A stretch of DNA of 64,000 nt, from contig PLWQ01000041.1 of assembly GCA_003165595.1 (NCBI GenBank), positions 81,986-145,985 on the forward strand, in the 5' to 3' direction. Below the pieces are notes generated by a model that had not been told where the DNA came from, made no database searches, and saw nothing but the letters and a program-made list of their open reading frames with translations. The DNA comes from Fibrobacterota bacterium (GTDB lineage Bacteria; Fibrobacterota; Chitinivibrionia; Chitinivibrionales; FEN-1185). A program made the position numbers and the translations under genes. The stretch's first letter is position 1. Each line of letters opens with the position of its first letter. This document shows, one piece after another, positions 35,183 to 42,752 of the stretch.

Positions 35183-35286
35183 AATGACTCACTACAGAGG
35201 CACAGAGAAAATCAAGTGGGAAGCACGAGAGACCCCTTTTTTAGTCTTCTTCTTCTCTGTGTTCTCTGTGACTCCGCGGTGAATGC
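35183..35286. repeat. CACAGAG..CTCTGTG inverted-repeat element, copy 1
   Basis: About 105 bp bounded by 'CACTACAGAGGCACAGAGAA' and 'TTCTCTGTGTTCTCTGTGAC', which can form a long hairpin. A second copy with nearly the same ends is at 44490-44600. It lies between two minus-strand surface genes. Confidence 0.75.
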
Positions 35287-35301
35287 ATTTTTTCATCCCG
35301 C

Positions 35302-36768
35302 CTAGAAATGATAGTACACTCCAACTTTGAACGCCGGGAGCGGAACGACGTCGAGTTCGAACGCCAATTGAGTTTTTGTTCCCAGGGCCGCGCCGAGATT
35401 GAGAATGGGAATCATGGCCGCGTCGCCCATCCTCATCCAGCTGATCTGCTTGTTGTTGCGCACGGCGTTGCCGAGAATGTGATTCTGATCGCCCACGCGC
35501 ATATCCATCGAAAAGACTCCAAGGTTGATAAATGCGCCATACAGCTGTCCCGACAGAATGATGACGTTGTCCACGGTGATAGCCGCATCGAGGTCCACGA
35601 CACGGCTCACGGAACCCGCGCTGTCGGTGATGGTGTGCACGTGGTATGCCTCAATGTCTCCAAACAGTTTTGTATATGAGAGAGACAGGCCGCTCGGGAT
35701 GATGTCGAACGTGAGGGTATGTCCCTGGGGAAGCTTCCAGGTGGCGTCTTCGTTCGAGGTGTAGACCACGCTGTCGACGCTGTTCTGCTGAAAATTATTG
35801 AGCATGTCCGATGAGGCAAGGTTGGCTGGATTCTGAAGATCAAGGTTTACCTTGAATGTCTTTGGATCGACAAAGAACGGCAGGTAGTATTTGGCGACGG
35901 TGGACCCTTGTGCCTTTGTGTCAACGCCGAACCTTGACGTAAGCGTAAACCGCCAGTACTTTATGCCAAACGACGTGGACCACGCCTCTGCCTGGTAATG
36001 GCCGATTGCCTCGCCGTACACCTTGTCCGAACCGTAGTCTATGGGCTCCCGGGGGAGCGAAGCCGCGGCGGGGCCGCTTTGTTCCAGCTTGAAATACCCC
36101 AGCATGTCGACATCCATTTTCGCCTGCATGTCGAGCCGGAAAATGTGCCGGTGCAGGTTCGCGGCAACCACGAGATCCTTGGTGATTCTATACGCGTAGC
36201 CGAAGGTCATGGTTTCCCATCCAAGCGTCGCATCAACCGGCACGTTGATGGCGCCCCGCAGAAACAGCATGGCGTGGGTGCTGGAGCCGTTGTTGTTCAT
36301 GGTGGTGTCGTAACTGAGCAGCATATCGGCGTTTCCGAGGGTATTGACGTAGTTGAGGTACACGTTCTGGACATCCGAGAAACTGGCTACGCCGCCGAGC
36401 ATGGGGACATCCACGCGGATCGTTGTGTTGGCGAACTGGGCGGCGCCGGCCTGAGGCTGGAATTCCTGTCCGCCCGACTGTTGCTGACCCAATTGATCGG
36501 AGATTTTGGTCCACAGGTCGGAGGCCAGGCCCTTGGAAATCAGATTACCTTGCTCATAAGGAAAATTGACGGCCGCATAGCCCTGGCCGTAATCGAACGA
36601 GACGTCGGTGGGCGCATGCAGAAGATCGTAATTGAATCCAAACGTCAGTTTTGCATTGAGGGTCGGCGGATTCACCGAGGCATTCAATCCGCCGGGCATG
36701 CTGCTCTGCGCCTGGGTCAAAACAACCAGGACGCATGCCACCAAGAATGCGGCAATTCTCGTTCTCAT
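35302..36768 (-). CDS. Outer-membrane beta-barrel protein
   Basis: A 488-residue protein with a signal peptide (MRTRIAAFLVACVLVVLTQAQ). I take the ATG at 36768 (behind AAGGTGG) over a TTG two codons upstream. The rest alternates short amphipathic strands ('FGFNYDLLHAPTDVSFDYGQGYAAVNFPY', 'STSFGIKYWRFTLTSRFGVD', 'FKVGVYYHF') and ends in a C-terminal Phe, as expected for an outer-membrane barrel inserted by BamA. The family is not recognised. It sits upstream of the large secreted protein and the CsgG-PorV fusion, all on the minus strand, so it may belong to the same export/attachment set, though the repeat element between suggests separate transcription. Confidence 0.75.
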   Translation of the reverse strand: MRTRIAAFLVACVLVVLTQAQSSMPGGLNASVNPPTLNAKLTFGFNYDLLHAPTDVSFDYGQGYAAVNFPYEQGNLISKGLASDLWTKISDQLGQQQSGGQEFQPQAGAAQFANTTIRVDVPMLGGVASFSDVQNVYLNYVNTLGNADMLLSYDTTMNNNGSSTHAMLFLRGAINVPVDATLGWETMTFGYAYRITKDLVVAANLHRHIFRLDMQAKMDVDMLGYFKLEQSGPAAASLPREPIDYGSDKVYGEAIGHYQAEAWSTSFGIKYWRFTLTSRFGVDTKAQGSTVAKYYLPFFVDPKTFKVNLDLQNPANLASSDMLNNFQQNSVDSVVYTSNEDATWKLPQGHTLTFDIIPSGLSLSYTKLFGDIEAYHVHTITDSAGSVSRVVDLDAAITVDNVIILSGQLYGAFINLGVFSMDMRVGDQNHILGNAVRNNKQISWMRMGDAAMIPILNLGAALGTKTQLAFELDVVPLPAFKVGVYYHF

Positions 36769-37126
36769 AGGCAAACCACCTTGTGCAAAAACCAGTTTGG
36801 GGCATCTCGACGGGAAACCGACGGGCGAAGACAGGGCGTTTTATCAATATTTCTTGTGAGTGAGGGACACAGGTTATTATATCCCCACAGAAAGATGCCT
36901 GTCAAGGCCAAATCGGGGACGAACCGGGATTGCGGTTGCAGTCGCCGGGAAGAGAAAAACGAAAGCGTTCCCTATTCTGCCGGCGCACTTAGTTCGGGAA
37001 AATTGTTCCGAGGATTGTTGACCCGACGGCAGCCAATGCGGCAGCGACTTGCGCGGACATTGAATCCTCGCTTCCCTTCTGGTATTTTTGCCTCAGGCCG
37101 ACCTGACCTTGGGCACCGAGGCATCA
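36769..37126. other. 358-bp divergent intergenic region
   Basis: Lies between the barrel gene (minus) and the methyltransferase (plus). A frame reading through it on the plus strand lacks a plausible start. Promoters for both sides are expected; none is obvious. Confidence 0.4.
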
Positions 37127-37756
37127 ATGATTCCTGTTCCGCATATCCGCCGCTCCTTTCCCGCCATGAAGCGGCTGTACAATCGCATCTGCCGTTTCTA
37201 CGGTTTCATCGAAAAGAGTCTTGATCCGAAAATCGAGGCGATCGCGGCCCGGAAAATCGCCACTATCCCCGGTGTCTCGTCGATGCACGCGCTGGAATAC
37301 GCCTGCGGTACGGGCCTTTTGTCGTTCAAACTGGCCCGGCATTTCGGGTCGGTTACCGCGCGTGACAGTTCCGCGGGGATGCTGTCCCGGGCGCGGGCGC
37401 GCGCCGCACAGGAAGGCGTGAAAAAAATTGATTTCCAGGAAGGCACGATACTTGACATAAAGGATCCTGCCGGTTCATTCGACTGGGCCTTTGTGGAATT
37501 CGCCCTGCACCTGTTCCCGCCGGACGTCGAGATGAAAATCCTCGGACGCCTGGCGGACGTTGCTCGGCAGGGGGTGGTTGTCATCGACCACGGGCGACGC
37601 TGAAGCCTTCCCGCGGCGATCGTGGAATGGCTGGAGGGCGGCTACTACGACAAATTCATCCGGCTCGATTTTGCGCCTGTTGCCCGCAACATGGGCTGCC
37701 GCACGTTTACGGAAGAAGAAATAGAAGAGTGCATGGTTTTGTCTTTTATCAAGTAA
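37127..37756 (+). pseudogene. Class I SAM methyltransferase interrupted by an in-frame TGA
   Basis: The ATG at 37127 (GAGG upstream) opens a frame with the SAM-binding motif 'ALEYACGTGLLSFKLARHFG', then 'VTARDSSAGMLSRARARA' and 'FDWAFVEFALHLFPPDVEMKIL', and reaches a TGA at 37601-37603 after VVVIDHGRR. The same frame continues without another stop for 50 codons (SLPAAIVEWLEGGYYDKFI..., then 'MGCRTFTEEEIEECMVLSFIK') to TAA at 37754-37756. That tail resembles the usual C-terminal lobe of such methyltransferases (GGYYD..F...GF..F..EE). A CGA-to-TGA mutation is the simplest cause, giving a pseudogene or a truncated 158-residue protein. Recoding (readthrough or selenocysteine) is possible but unsupported. 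The substrate is unknown. Confidence 0.75.
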
Positions 37757-37767
37757 CAGACGGACAT

Positions 37768-38133
37768 ATGGTGAGATTTGCACCGCTCAATATTTCGGCA
37801 TATTCTCCGGGCCGTTTCGCCTATCTGATGGAATCGCCCTTTGCCAGGAACGTGTGGGCGTTCCTCACCGACAACGACAATCTTTCGACCATGCTTTCCG
37901 CGGTGGATTCGGGTATGCCGGCCATCCTCCCCCTGCGCGATGAAATCGAAGTGCGGTTCGGGCCGGACCTCGCATCTGCGGATTATCGCGACGATGATGC
38001 TGTCGTTTTGGTCAACAACATGATCAAACAGATTATGGAGCTTTGCGGCTACGAGTTCGTGGCGTGCGGCATCGTCCATGGGGCGCGCTTCTTCACGAGC
38101 TCGGGCGTGTACCGCAAACTCGGGGAGGCATGA
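37768..38133 (+). CDS. Hypothetical protein
   Basis: A 121-residue soluble protein starting 'MVRFAPLNISAYSPGRFAYLMESPFARN', 11 bp after the end of the interrupted methyltransferase. It has no signal peptide or membrane segment. Features include an acidic centre ('FGPDLASADYRDDDAVVLVNNMIKQIMEL') and a C-terminal 'HGARFFTSSGVYRKLGEA'. I do not recognise the family. Its position between two methyltransferase genes on the same strand suggests one transcript. The ribosome site is weak. Confidence 0.65.
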   Translation: MVRFAPLNISAYSPGRFAYLMESPFARNVWAFLTDNDNLSTMLSAVDSGMPAILPLRDEIEVRFGPDLASADYRDDDAVVLVNNMIKQIMELCGYEFVACGIVHGARFFTSSGVYRKLGEA

Positions 38134-38175
38134 TGCCCCGTATTTCCGCGTCCACCTACCCCCCGGTTTTCAACT

Positions 38176-39045
38176 ATGAGCACTGATTCCAGATATTCGG
38201 TCGTTCTTTCGCACTGTGAGACCCGCAACCTCGTTGCCGCCAGGAATGCGGCAAGAACAGCCGCGGTTTCGAGCCCCGATCTCGGCATAACGTCGGTTGA
38301 AGTGAAAATCGGCGAACACGGCGTACACTGGCCGGACGGTTCCTTTCTCTCGTGGGAGCATATCAGGATCATCACGACAAACGAGAATGCGTGCTTTCGC
38401 ATCGTCGGCGGAACACCGCAGCCAATTCGCGGTTATTCCGAGTTTACGGGCCGCTCGTTTGGTCTCATGCCCACAAAGACCGCTCCCGCAATGATTGTCG
38501 CCGGGTTTCCCATGCATCGCGTCAAGGACATAGACCCGCTCTCGGCCGCCCGGCTCATGATCGATTCCATCGCGCCCGTTCGCGGTCGCGTGCTCGACAC
38601 GGCCACCGGGCTCGGCTATACCGCGATTGAGGCGGCGAAAACCGCGCTGTCGGTTATCACCATAGAACTTGATCCCGTTGCGGAAGAAATTGCACGTGTC
38701 AATCCGTGGTCCATGGATTTGTTCAACAATCCCAGAATCACCCGCGTGGCCGGCGATGCCGCCGATAAGATCCGCGGGTTCGGACCTGGAGAATTCGACT
38801 GCATTATCCATGATCCGCCGGCGCAATGCCTTGCCGGAGACCTGTACTCAGGCGCGTTTTACAAACAGGCATACCGCGTGCTCGCGCCGACAGGACGCAT
38901 GTTTCACTATATCGGCGATCCCCGGAGTCGGAGCGGGGCGCGGACGACAAAGGGTGTTGTGAAAAGGCTGATGGACGCGGGGTTTGCAAAGGTGATACCG
39001 CGGCCGAAGGCGTTCGGCGTGGTTGCGCACCGTTTATCACAGTGA
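38176..39045 (+). CDS. Predicted methyltransferase (COG2521-like)
   Basis: A 289-residue cytoplasmic protein. The N-terminal ~110 residues form a small beta-rich domain ('VSSPDLGITSVEVKIGEHGVHWPDGSFLSWEHI'). The C-terminal part is a class I SAM methyltransferase with 'GRVLDTATGLGYTAIEAAK' (motif I), 'VITIELDPVAEEIARVNPWS' (motif II), 'VAGDAADKIRGFGPGEFDCIIHDPP' (motif IV with DPP) and a closing 'VKRLMDAGFAKVIPRPKAFGVVAHR'. This layout is that of the COG2521 group, best known from archaea; its substrate is uncertain. It lies 10 bp before the aminopeptidase-like lipoprotein gene. Confidence 0.85.
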   Translation: MSTDSRYSVVLSHCETRNLVAARNAARTAAVSSPDLGITSVEVKIGEHGVHWPDGSFLSWEHIRIITTNENACFRIVGGTPQPIRGYSEFTGRSFGLMPTKTAPAMIVAGFPMHRVKDIDPLSAARLMIDSIAPVRGRVLDTATGLGYTAIEAAKTALSVITIELDPVAEEIARVNPWSMDLFNNPRITRVAGDAADKIRGFGPGEFDCIIHDPPAQCLAGDLYSGAFYKQAYRVLAPTGRMFHYIGDPRSRSGARTTKGVVKRLMDAGFAKVIPRPKAFGVVAHRLSQ

Positions 39046-39055
39046 GGACGTTTCA

Positions 39056-40111
39056 TTGATCCACCCAACACGATCCGCAACACTTCTCTTACTCATCTGC
39101 TGTGCCCTGCTCCTCAACAGCTGTTACCTATGGAAGCAGGGCATACGCATGTTCTCCTACGCCATTGACGCAAAACCCACTGCGAAGCTTTCGCAGCGTC
39201 CGGAAACCGCGGATTCACTGAAACGGTTTTTTGCGCTGGTGAGTGACATCCGGACATTCGCGTTCGATTCCGTTGGACTGCGGCGCACGGCCAACTACAC
39301 CACCTACGTACACATCGACAAGAAATATCTCATCGACCTTGTATCCGCCACGGGGCAGGTGGACTTTACGCCTTATACCTGGTGTTATCCCCTGTTCGGG
39401 TGCTGGCCGCTGCGGGGCTATTTCGACAAGGCCGACGCCGACACCGAGGCCGCGCGGCTTTCACGAAAAGGCTACGATGTGTATGTCGGCCGCGCGGACG
39501 CGTTTTCCACGCTTGGATTCATAGCCGACCCTCTCTATTCCTTCATGAAGAATTTCCCGGTGTACGAACTCGCCAACCTCATCATTCACGAACAGACCCA
39601 CGCCACTGTCTATGTCAAAAATCAGGTGGATTTCAACGAGGAGCTTGCGTCCTTTACAGGAGCGGAAGGAGCTCTGCGGTTCATTAGAGCGCGCTACGGC
39701 GACACGTCGTCGGTGTACGCGGCATCGGTAAAGCTGTCCAAGGATATCGACACCTACTACCGGCTTGTCCACTCCCTGTACAGCCGGCTTTCGGTTGTTT
39801 ACAAAAGCGCCATTTCGCGCGACGACAAGCTGCGGCAGAAGCGGGCAATTATCGCGCATTTCAAGGACTCGCTTGCCGCCAATTACGATTCGATCTTCCT
39901 CACCCCTTCGTACAAGGGACTCGAAAAACTGGACATCAACAACGCATTCATCGGCGTGGACATGACCTACACCCTCGACCTCGGACTGTTTTACCGGCTG
40001 TACGAAAAGAAGAACCGGGATTTGCGCGCCGTGATGGCAACGATCAAGGAATTGTCGAAAAGAAAGGGCGATTGCAGGCAGCAGTTGAGGGAATTGCTGG
40101 ATAGACCGTAG
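39056..40111 (+). CDS. Predicted aminopeptidase-like lipoprotein (Aminopep/COG4324 family)
   Basis: A 351-residue lipoprotein. The TTG at 39056 with GAGGA seven bases upstream gives an excellent lipoprotein signal (IHPTRSATLLLLICCALLLNSC, lipobox LNSC); the ATG further upstream lies inside the preceding gene and would spoil it. The zinc-metallopeptidase-like core is 'ELANLIIHEQTHATVYVKNQVDFNEELASFTG' (HEQTH with the downstream glutamates), characteristic of the Aminopep family. Family members are around this length. It should act in the periplasm or at the inner face of the outer membrane. The substrate is unknown. It is the last gene of the 37.1-40.1 kb run. Confidence 0.85.
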   Translation: MIHPTRSATLLLLICCALLLNSCYLWKQGIRMFSYAIDAKPTAKLSQRPETADSLKRFFALVSDIRTFAFDSVGLRRTANYTTYVHIDKKYLIDLVSATGQVDFTPYTWCYPLFGCWPLRGYFDKADADTEAARLSRKGYDVYVGRADAFSTLGFIADPLYSFMKNFPVYELANLIIHEQTHATVYVKNQVDFNEELASFTGAEGALRFIRARYGDTSSVYAASVKLSKDIDTYYRLVHSLYSRLSVVYKSAISRDDKLRQKRAIIAHFKDSLAANYDSIFLTPSYKGLEKLDINNAFIGVDMTYTLDLGLFYRLYEKKNRDLRAVMATIKELSKRKGDCRQQLRELLDRP

Positions 40112-40391
40112 GAAAAGAGATTCACCGCAAAGGCGCAAAGAACGCAAAGTTCAAGCTGGTTCTTTTATGTCAGGATTTTGCGCACTGCAAGCATCTCAAC
40201 CCCGCCGCCTCCCTGTGGAAGCGCCTGGATGAAGACATTTCGGTACCCCCTTTAGGGGTTAGGCGGCTTTGCGGCCCTTCGAATCAGCAGCTATCCATCG
40301 GAAAATGTGTTATATTGTCAATAACCGGTGATGCCGCTGGACGACCGTCCTGCGAGCCGGCATGGGGACGATCAAACAAGGAGTGTGCGTA
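40112..40391. repeat. Intergenic region with CACCGCAAAGG half-repeat and REP-like string
   Basis: Contains TTCACCGCAAAGGCGCAAAG (40131-40150), a motif repeated at 49636-49655, then 'CCCCCTTTAGGGGTTAGGCGG' which resembles the REP at 25919. A TATATTGT box lies at 40311-40318, 74 bp before the next gene's ATG, and may be its -10 element. Confidence 0.5.
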
Positions 40392-41522
40392 ATGCAGCCC
40401 ATCACAAAACTTTCTTCAATCGTTCTGTTTGTCGTGCTCTGCGCCGAATTGGCATTCGGCCAAATTTCCCCGGCTTTCCCGTATATCATTGTCACTCCCG
40501 TGTCGCCTGCGGCCCAGAAAGACTCAGTTACCGTGCAGGTGGTGCTCGGCATGGCAGATAATTCATGCTTGATTCCGGACAGCTTTGCCAACGAATCGTT
40601 TACCATACTGCCAAATCCGGCGGCATCTGTTCCGCCGACGTACACCATCAATGTCACCTACACCACGGTTTCACTTCCGGCAAAGCCGTGCCCCATGATT
40701 TATCTGCCAGTGGTCTACGGCCCGGTTTTCAAGCTCGGCAAACTGAACGCGGGGTCATACACCATAATGGATGGAACAATGAGGGCAGGTGCATTCAACG
40801 TGAGCAGCGTGGCGTTTTCAAACGCCGGCAGCACGGTGCACGATAACACCACTTTCACCGTGGCGACCGACAAATCCGTTTATTATGTCTCCGACAGCCT
40901 CTCGATACACTATACCGCCACCAACAACGGCACAAGCCCGGATTCGTTCGGACTCTTTGGGGGGAACTGCGAATACGACCTCATCCTTGCCCTCAAGGGA
41001 GGCCCTGAATTGTACCGTCTGTCAACAAATGCCATGTGCGAGAAAAGCGCGGTGCTGCTGACCCTGAACCCCGGCGCCACGATCGCGCACGATTTCCCGG
41101 AATTCGGGTATCCCGCCGGTGTTGACGGTTACGTCGCAGCACTTGATTCGGTTGTCCTCACCGTGTCGGCGCAGTTCTGGGGCGCGGCTTATGATTCCAC
41201 AAGGGCAAGCGTCGACATCAAAATCAAGCGAACCCCTGCCGCCGTTTTGCCGGGAGAGATTGGGCAAAGACCTCACGCCACGTGTTTCGTGTCGCGCGGC
41301 AACCTTGTTTTGACCCTCCCGCTTTCGCAACGCGTTACGGTAAGAACATTCACGCCGGACGGCCGCCTTGTCCCGGACGCCTCAATCCGCAGAGTTCTTG
41401 CAGCGGGAAGCACCGTGATTCCCCTGGCCGGACGTCCGCTCGTCCCTGGCATTTTCATGGTACAAGTGACGGGGGAAACATTCGAAACGACGCTCAAGAC
41501 GTTGCCGGAGACGGGCCGCTGA
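40392..41522 (+). CDS. Secreted protein with C-terminal type IX-like sorting domain
   Basis: A 376-residue exported protein; ATG at 40392 behind AAGGAG, signal MQPITKLSSIVLFVVLCAELAFGQ. The N-terminal ~115 residues form a Cys-containing beta domain ('CLIPDSFANESFTILPNPAASVPPTYTINVTYTTV'). A second domain at about 150-275 resembles the BsuPI-type inhibitor/Ig-like fold ('TFTVATDKSVYYVSDSLSIHYTATNNGTSPDSF'). The tail (ATCFVSRGNLVLTLPLSQRVTVRTFTPDGRLV...LVPGIFMVQVTGE) is a sorting-type domain. It has no catalytic motif. It stands alone between repeats and the Fur operon. Confidence 0.8.
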   Translation: MQPITKLSSIVLFVVLCAELAFGQISPAFPYIIVTPVSPAAQKDSVTVQVVLGMADNSCLIPDSFANESFTILPNPAASVPPTYTINVTYTTVSLPAKPCPMIYLPVVYGPVFKLGKLNAGSYTIMDGTMRAGAFNVSSVAFSNAGSTVHDNTTFTVATDKSVYYVSDSLSIHYTATNNGTSPDSFGLFGGNCEYDLILALKGGPELYRLSTNAMCEKSAVLLTLNPGATIAHDFPEFGYPAGVDGYVAALDSVVLTVSAQFWGAAYDSTRASVDIKIKRTPAAVLPGEIGQRPHATCFVSRGNLVLTLPLSQRVTVRTFTPDGRLVPDASIRRVLAAGSTVIPLAGRPLVPGIFMVQVTGETFETTLKTLPETGR

Positions 41523-41820
41523 GGCACAACGTCGGCATCCCGCGTTGGCGAGGGTTTGCACGCCGCGGACCATTGACGCATAAGAATCCTATGAAGATGC
41601 CCCGGATCTCATTTTTGAAATTCACGTTGAGAAATCTCGTGAACGATGACAGCACCAGCCGTTCCGATTCCCTGTTGTCCGGGTGAATGTCCGCCAGAAT
41701 CATCCCGCTTTCGCATTGTTCAACTTACACCCGGGGCGGACAAGAAACGTTTTCCACCAGAAAATACCGCCTGCACGGAAGGCGCCGCAGCGGCGAAGGG
41801 GCGGATTTTTCGTTTTCCTC
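41523..41820. other. Intergenic region upstream of fur
   Basis: About 300 bp with no recognisable gene. Short open frames lack support. The promoter and Fur box of the next operon begin at 41821. Confidence 0.5.
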
Positions 41821-41873
41821 TTGACACCCTGCCCGAAAGAACGTATAATTGATAATGAAAGTCATTTTCATTA
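41821..41873 (+). promoter_or_regulatory. Sigma70 promoter with Fur box for fur-feoA-feoB
   Basis: TTGACA at 41821-41826 and TATAAT at 41844-41849 are separated by 17 bp, a consensus housekeeping promoter. Immediately after lies GATAATGAAAGTCATTTTC (41851-41869), which matches 16 of 19 positions of the classical Fur box GATAATGATAATCATTATC. Binding there would block initiation when iron is plentiful, giving iron-repressed transcription of the operon. Confidence 0.9.
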
Positions 41874-41886
41874 ATTGGAAGGGCTC

Positions 41887-42378
41887 ATGAAAGAGACGGC
41901 CGTTCTCGAACGGTTCATAGAAGGCAAAGGTCTGCGCCACAGCAAACCCCGCGAGCAGATATTGAGCGTTTTCCTCAGCATCGAGCAGCACATCACCATC
42001 GACGAGCTCTGGGCTGCGGTCAGGAAGAAACATCCGGGCATCGGCTATGCCACGGTCTACCGCACGCTCAAGCTCTTCGCGGAATGCGGACTGTGCAGTG
42101 AGATAAACTTTGAGGATGGGACCACCCGATACGAGCACAGCTACGGCCACAGCCATCACGATCATCTTATCTGCACGTCGTGCGGGAAGTTCTTCGAAGT
42201 CGTCGACTCGGAAATCGAAAAGCTGCAGGAGCGGCTGGTGAAACGCTACGGATTCCAGCTGCAATACCACCGCATGAACCTGTATGGCACGTGCAGGAAT
42301 TGCAGAGTGGGCATCGATCGCAGGGCGGCGCGGACGGGAGTACCTGTCCATTCGGGGAAAGGCAGGGCCGCTTCATGA
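41887..42378 (+). CDS. fur: Ferric uptake regulator Fur
   Basis: A 163-residue Fur-family repressor; ATG at 41887 behind GGAAGG. A winged helix (about 15-75, 'HSKPREQILSVFLSIEQHITIDELWAAV', 'GIGYATVYRTLKLFAECGL') precedes a metal-binding dimerisation domain with the His-rich 'SYGHSHHDHLIC' and two structural-zinc pairs, C96-x2-C99 and C136-x2-C139. The protein ends with an extra basic tail. With Fe2+ as co-repressor it should bind the Fur box overlapping its own promoter, so the operon is autoregulated. The stop overlaps feoA (ATGA). Zur- or PerR-like function is less likely given feoAB and the Fur box. Confidence 0.93.
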   Translation: MKETAVLERFIEGKGLRHSKPREQILSVFLSIEQHITIDELWAAVRKKHPGIGYATVYRTLKLFAECGLCSEINFEDGTTRYEHSYGHSHHDHLICTSCGKFFEVVDSEIEKLQERLVKRYGFQLQYHRMNLYGTCRNCRVGIDRRAARTGVPVHSGKGRAAS

Positions 42379-42710
42379 CGGCAGTTTCCCGGTTTTTCAA
42401 GCGATGCGCCGGTTGTGCCGCGCACTTGCGTAGAAAAAGCTGCGCACCCGGTACGCTAAAGCCCTGTTTGAAATCGGTGAGTGTCACCAGGATCGCCAAC
42501 GGGGGCAGCGCTCGTGTGGTGTGCGTCCAGGGTGACGGCAGGGCCGCGAAACAGCTTGCGGCAATGGGAATCGTGCCCGGCGCCACAATAGTCAAGAAAG
42601 GGGCGTCATTGCTCAGAGGGCCCATTCTGCTGACGAAGGGCTCAACGCAATTTGCCATTGGGTACGATATGGCGCTTCGGGTACTTGTAGACAAGATAGA
42701 TAAACAGTAA
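42375..42710 (+). CDS. feoA: Ferrous iron transport protein FeoA
   Basis: A 111-residue protein with an SH3-like FeoA core at the C-terminus: 'SVSVTRIANGGSARVVCVQGDGRAAKQLAAMGIVPGATIVKKG' and 'GPILLTKGSTQFAIGYDMALRVLV'. The first ~30 residues are Cys-rich and basic (FFKRCAGCAAHLRRKSC), which is unusual for FeoA (often about 75 residues); these four Cys could bind metal, or the true start could be internal. Translation is coupled to fur by an ATGA overlap. FeoA supports the FeoB Fe2+ channel on the cytoplasmic side. Confidence 0.9.
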   Translation: MTAVSRFFKRCAGCAAHLRRKSCAPGTLKPCLKSVSVTRIANGGSARVVCVQGDGRAAKQLAAMGIVPGATIVKKGASLLRGPILLTKGSTQFAIGYDMALRVLVDKIDKQ

Positions 42711-42752
42711 ATAGTAGAGAGCTCCGACACAAGCTTCGGGGATGGGTTTGCA

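Noticed and set aside
37601..37603. UGA as a selenocysteine codon
   Set aside because: No SECIS-like structure could be established by eye and no selenoprotein homology; a nonsense mutation is simpler. Kept as a finding only.
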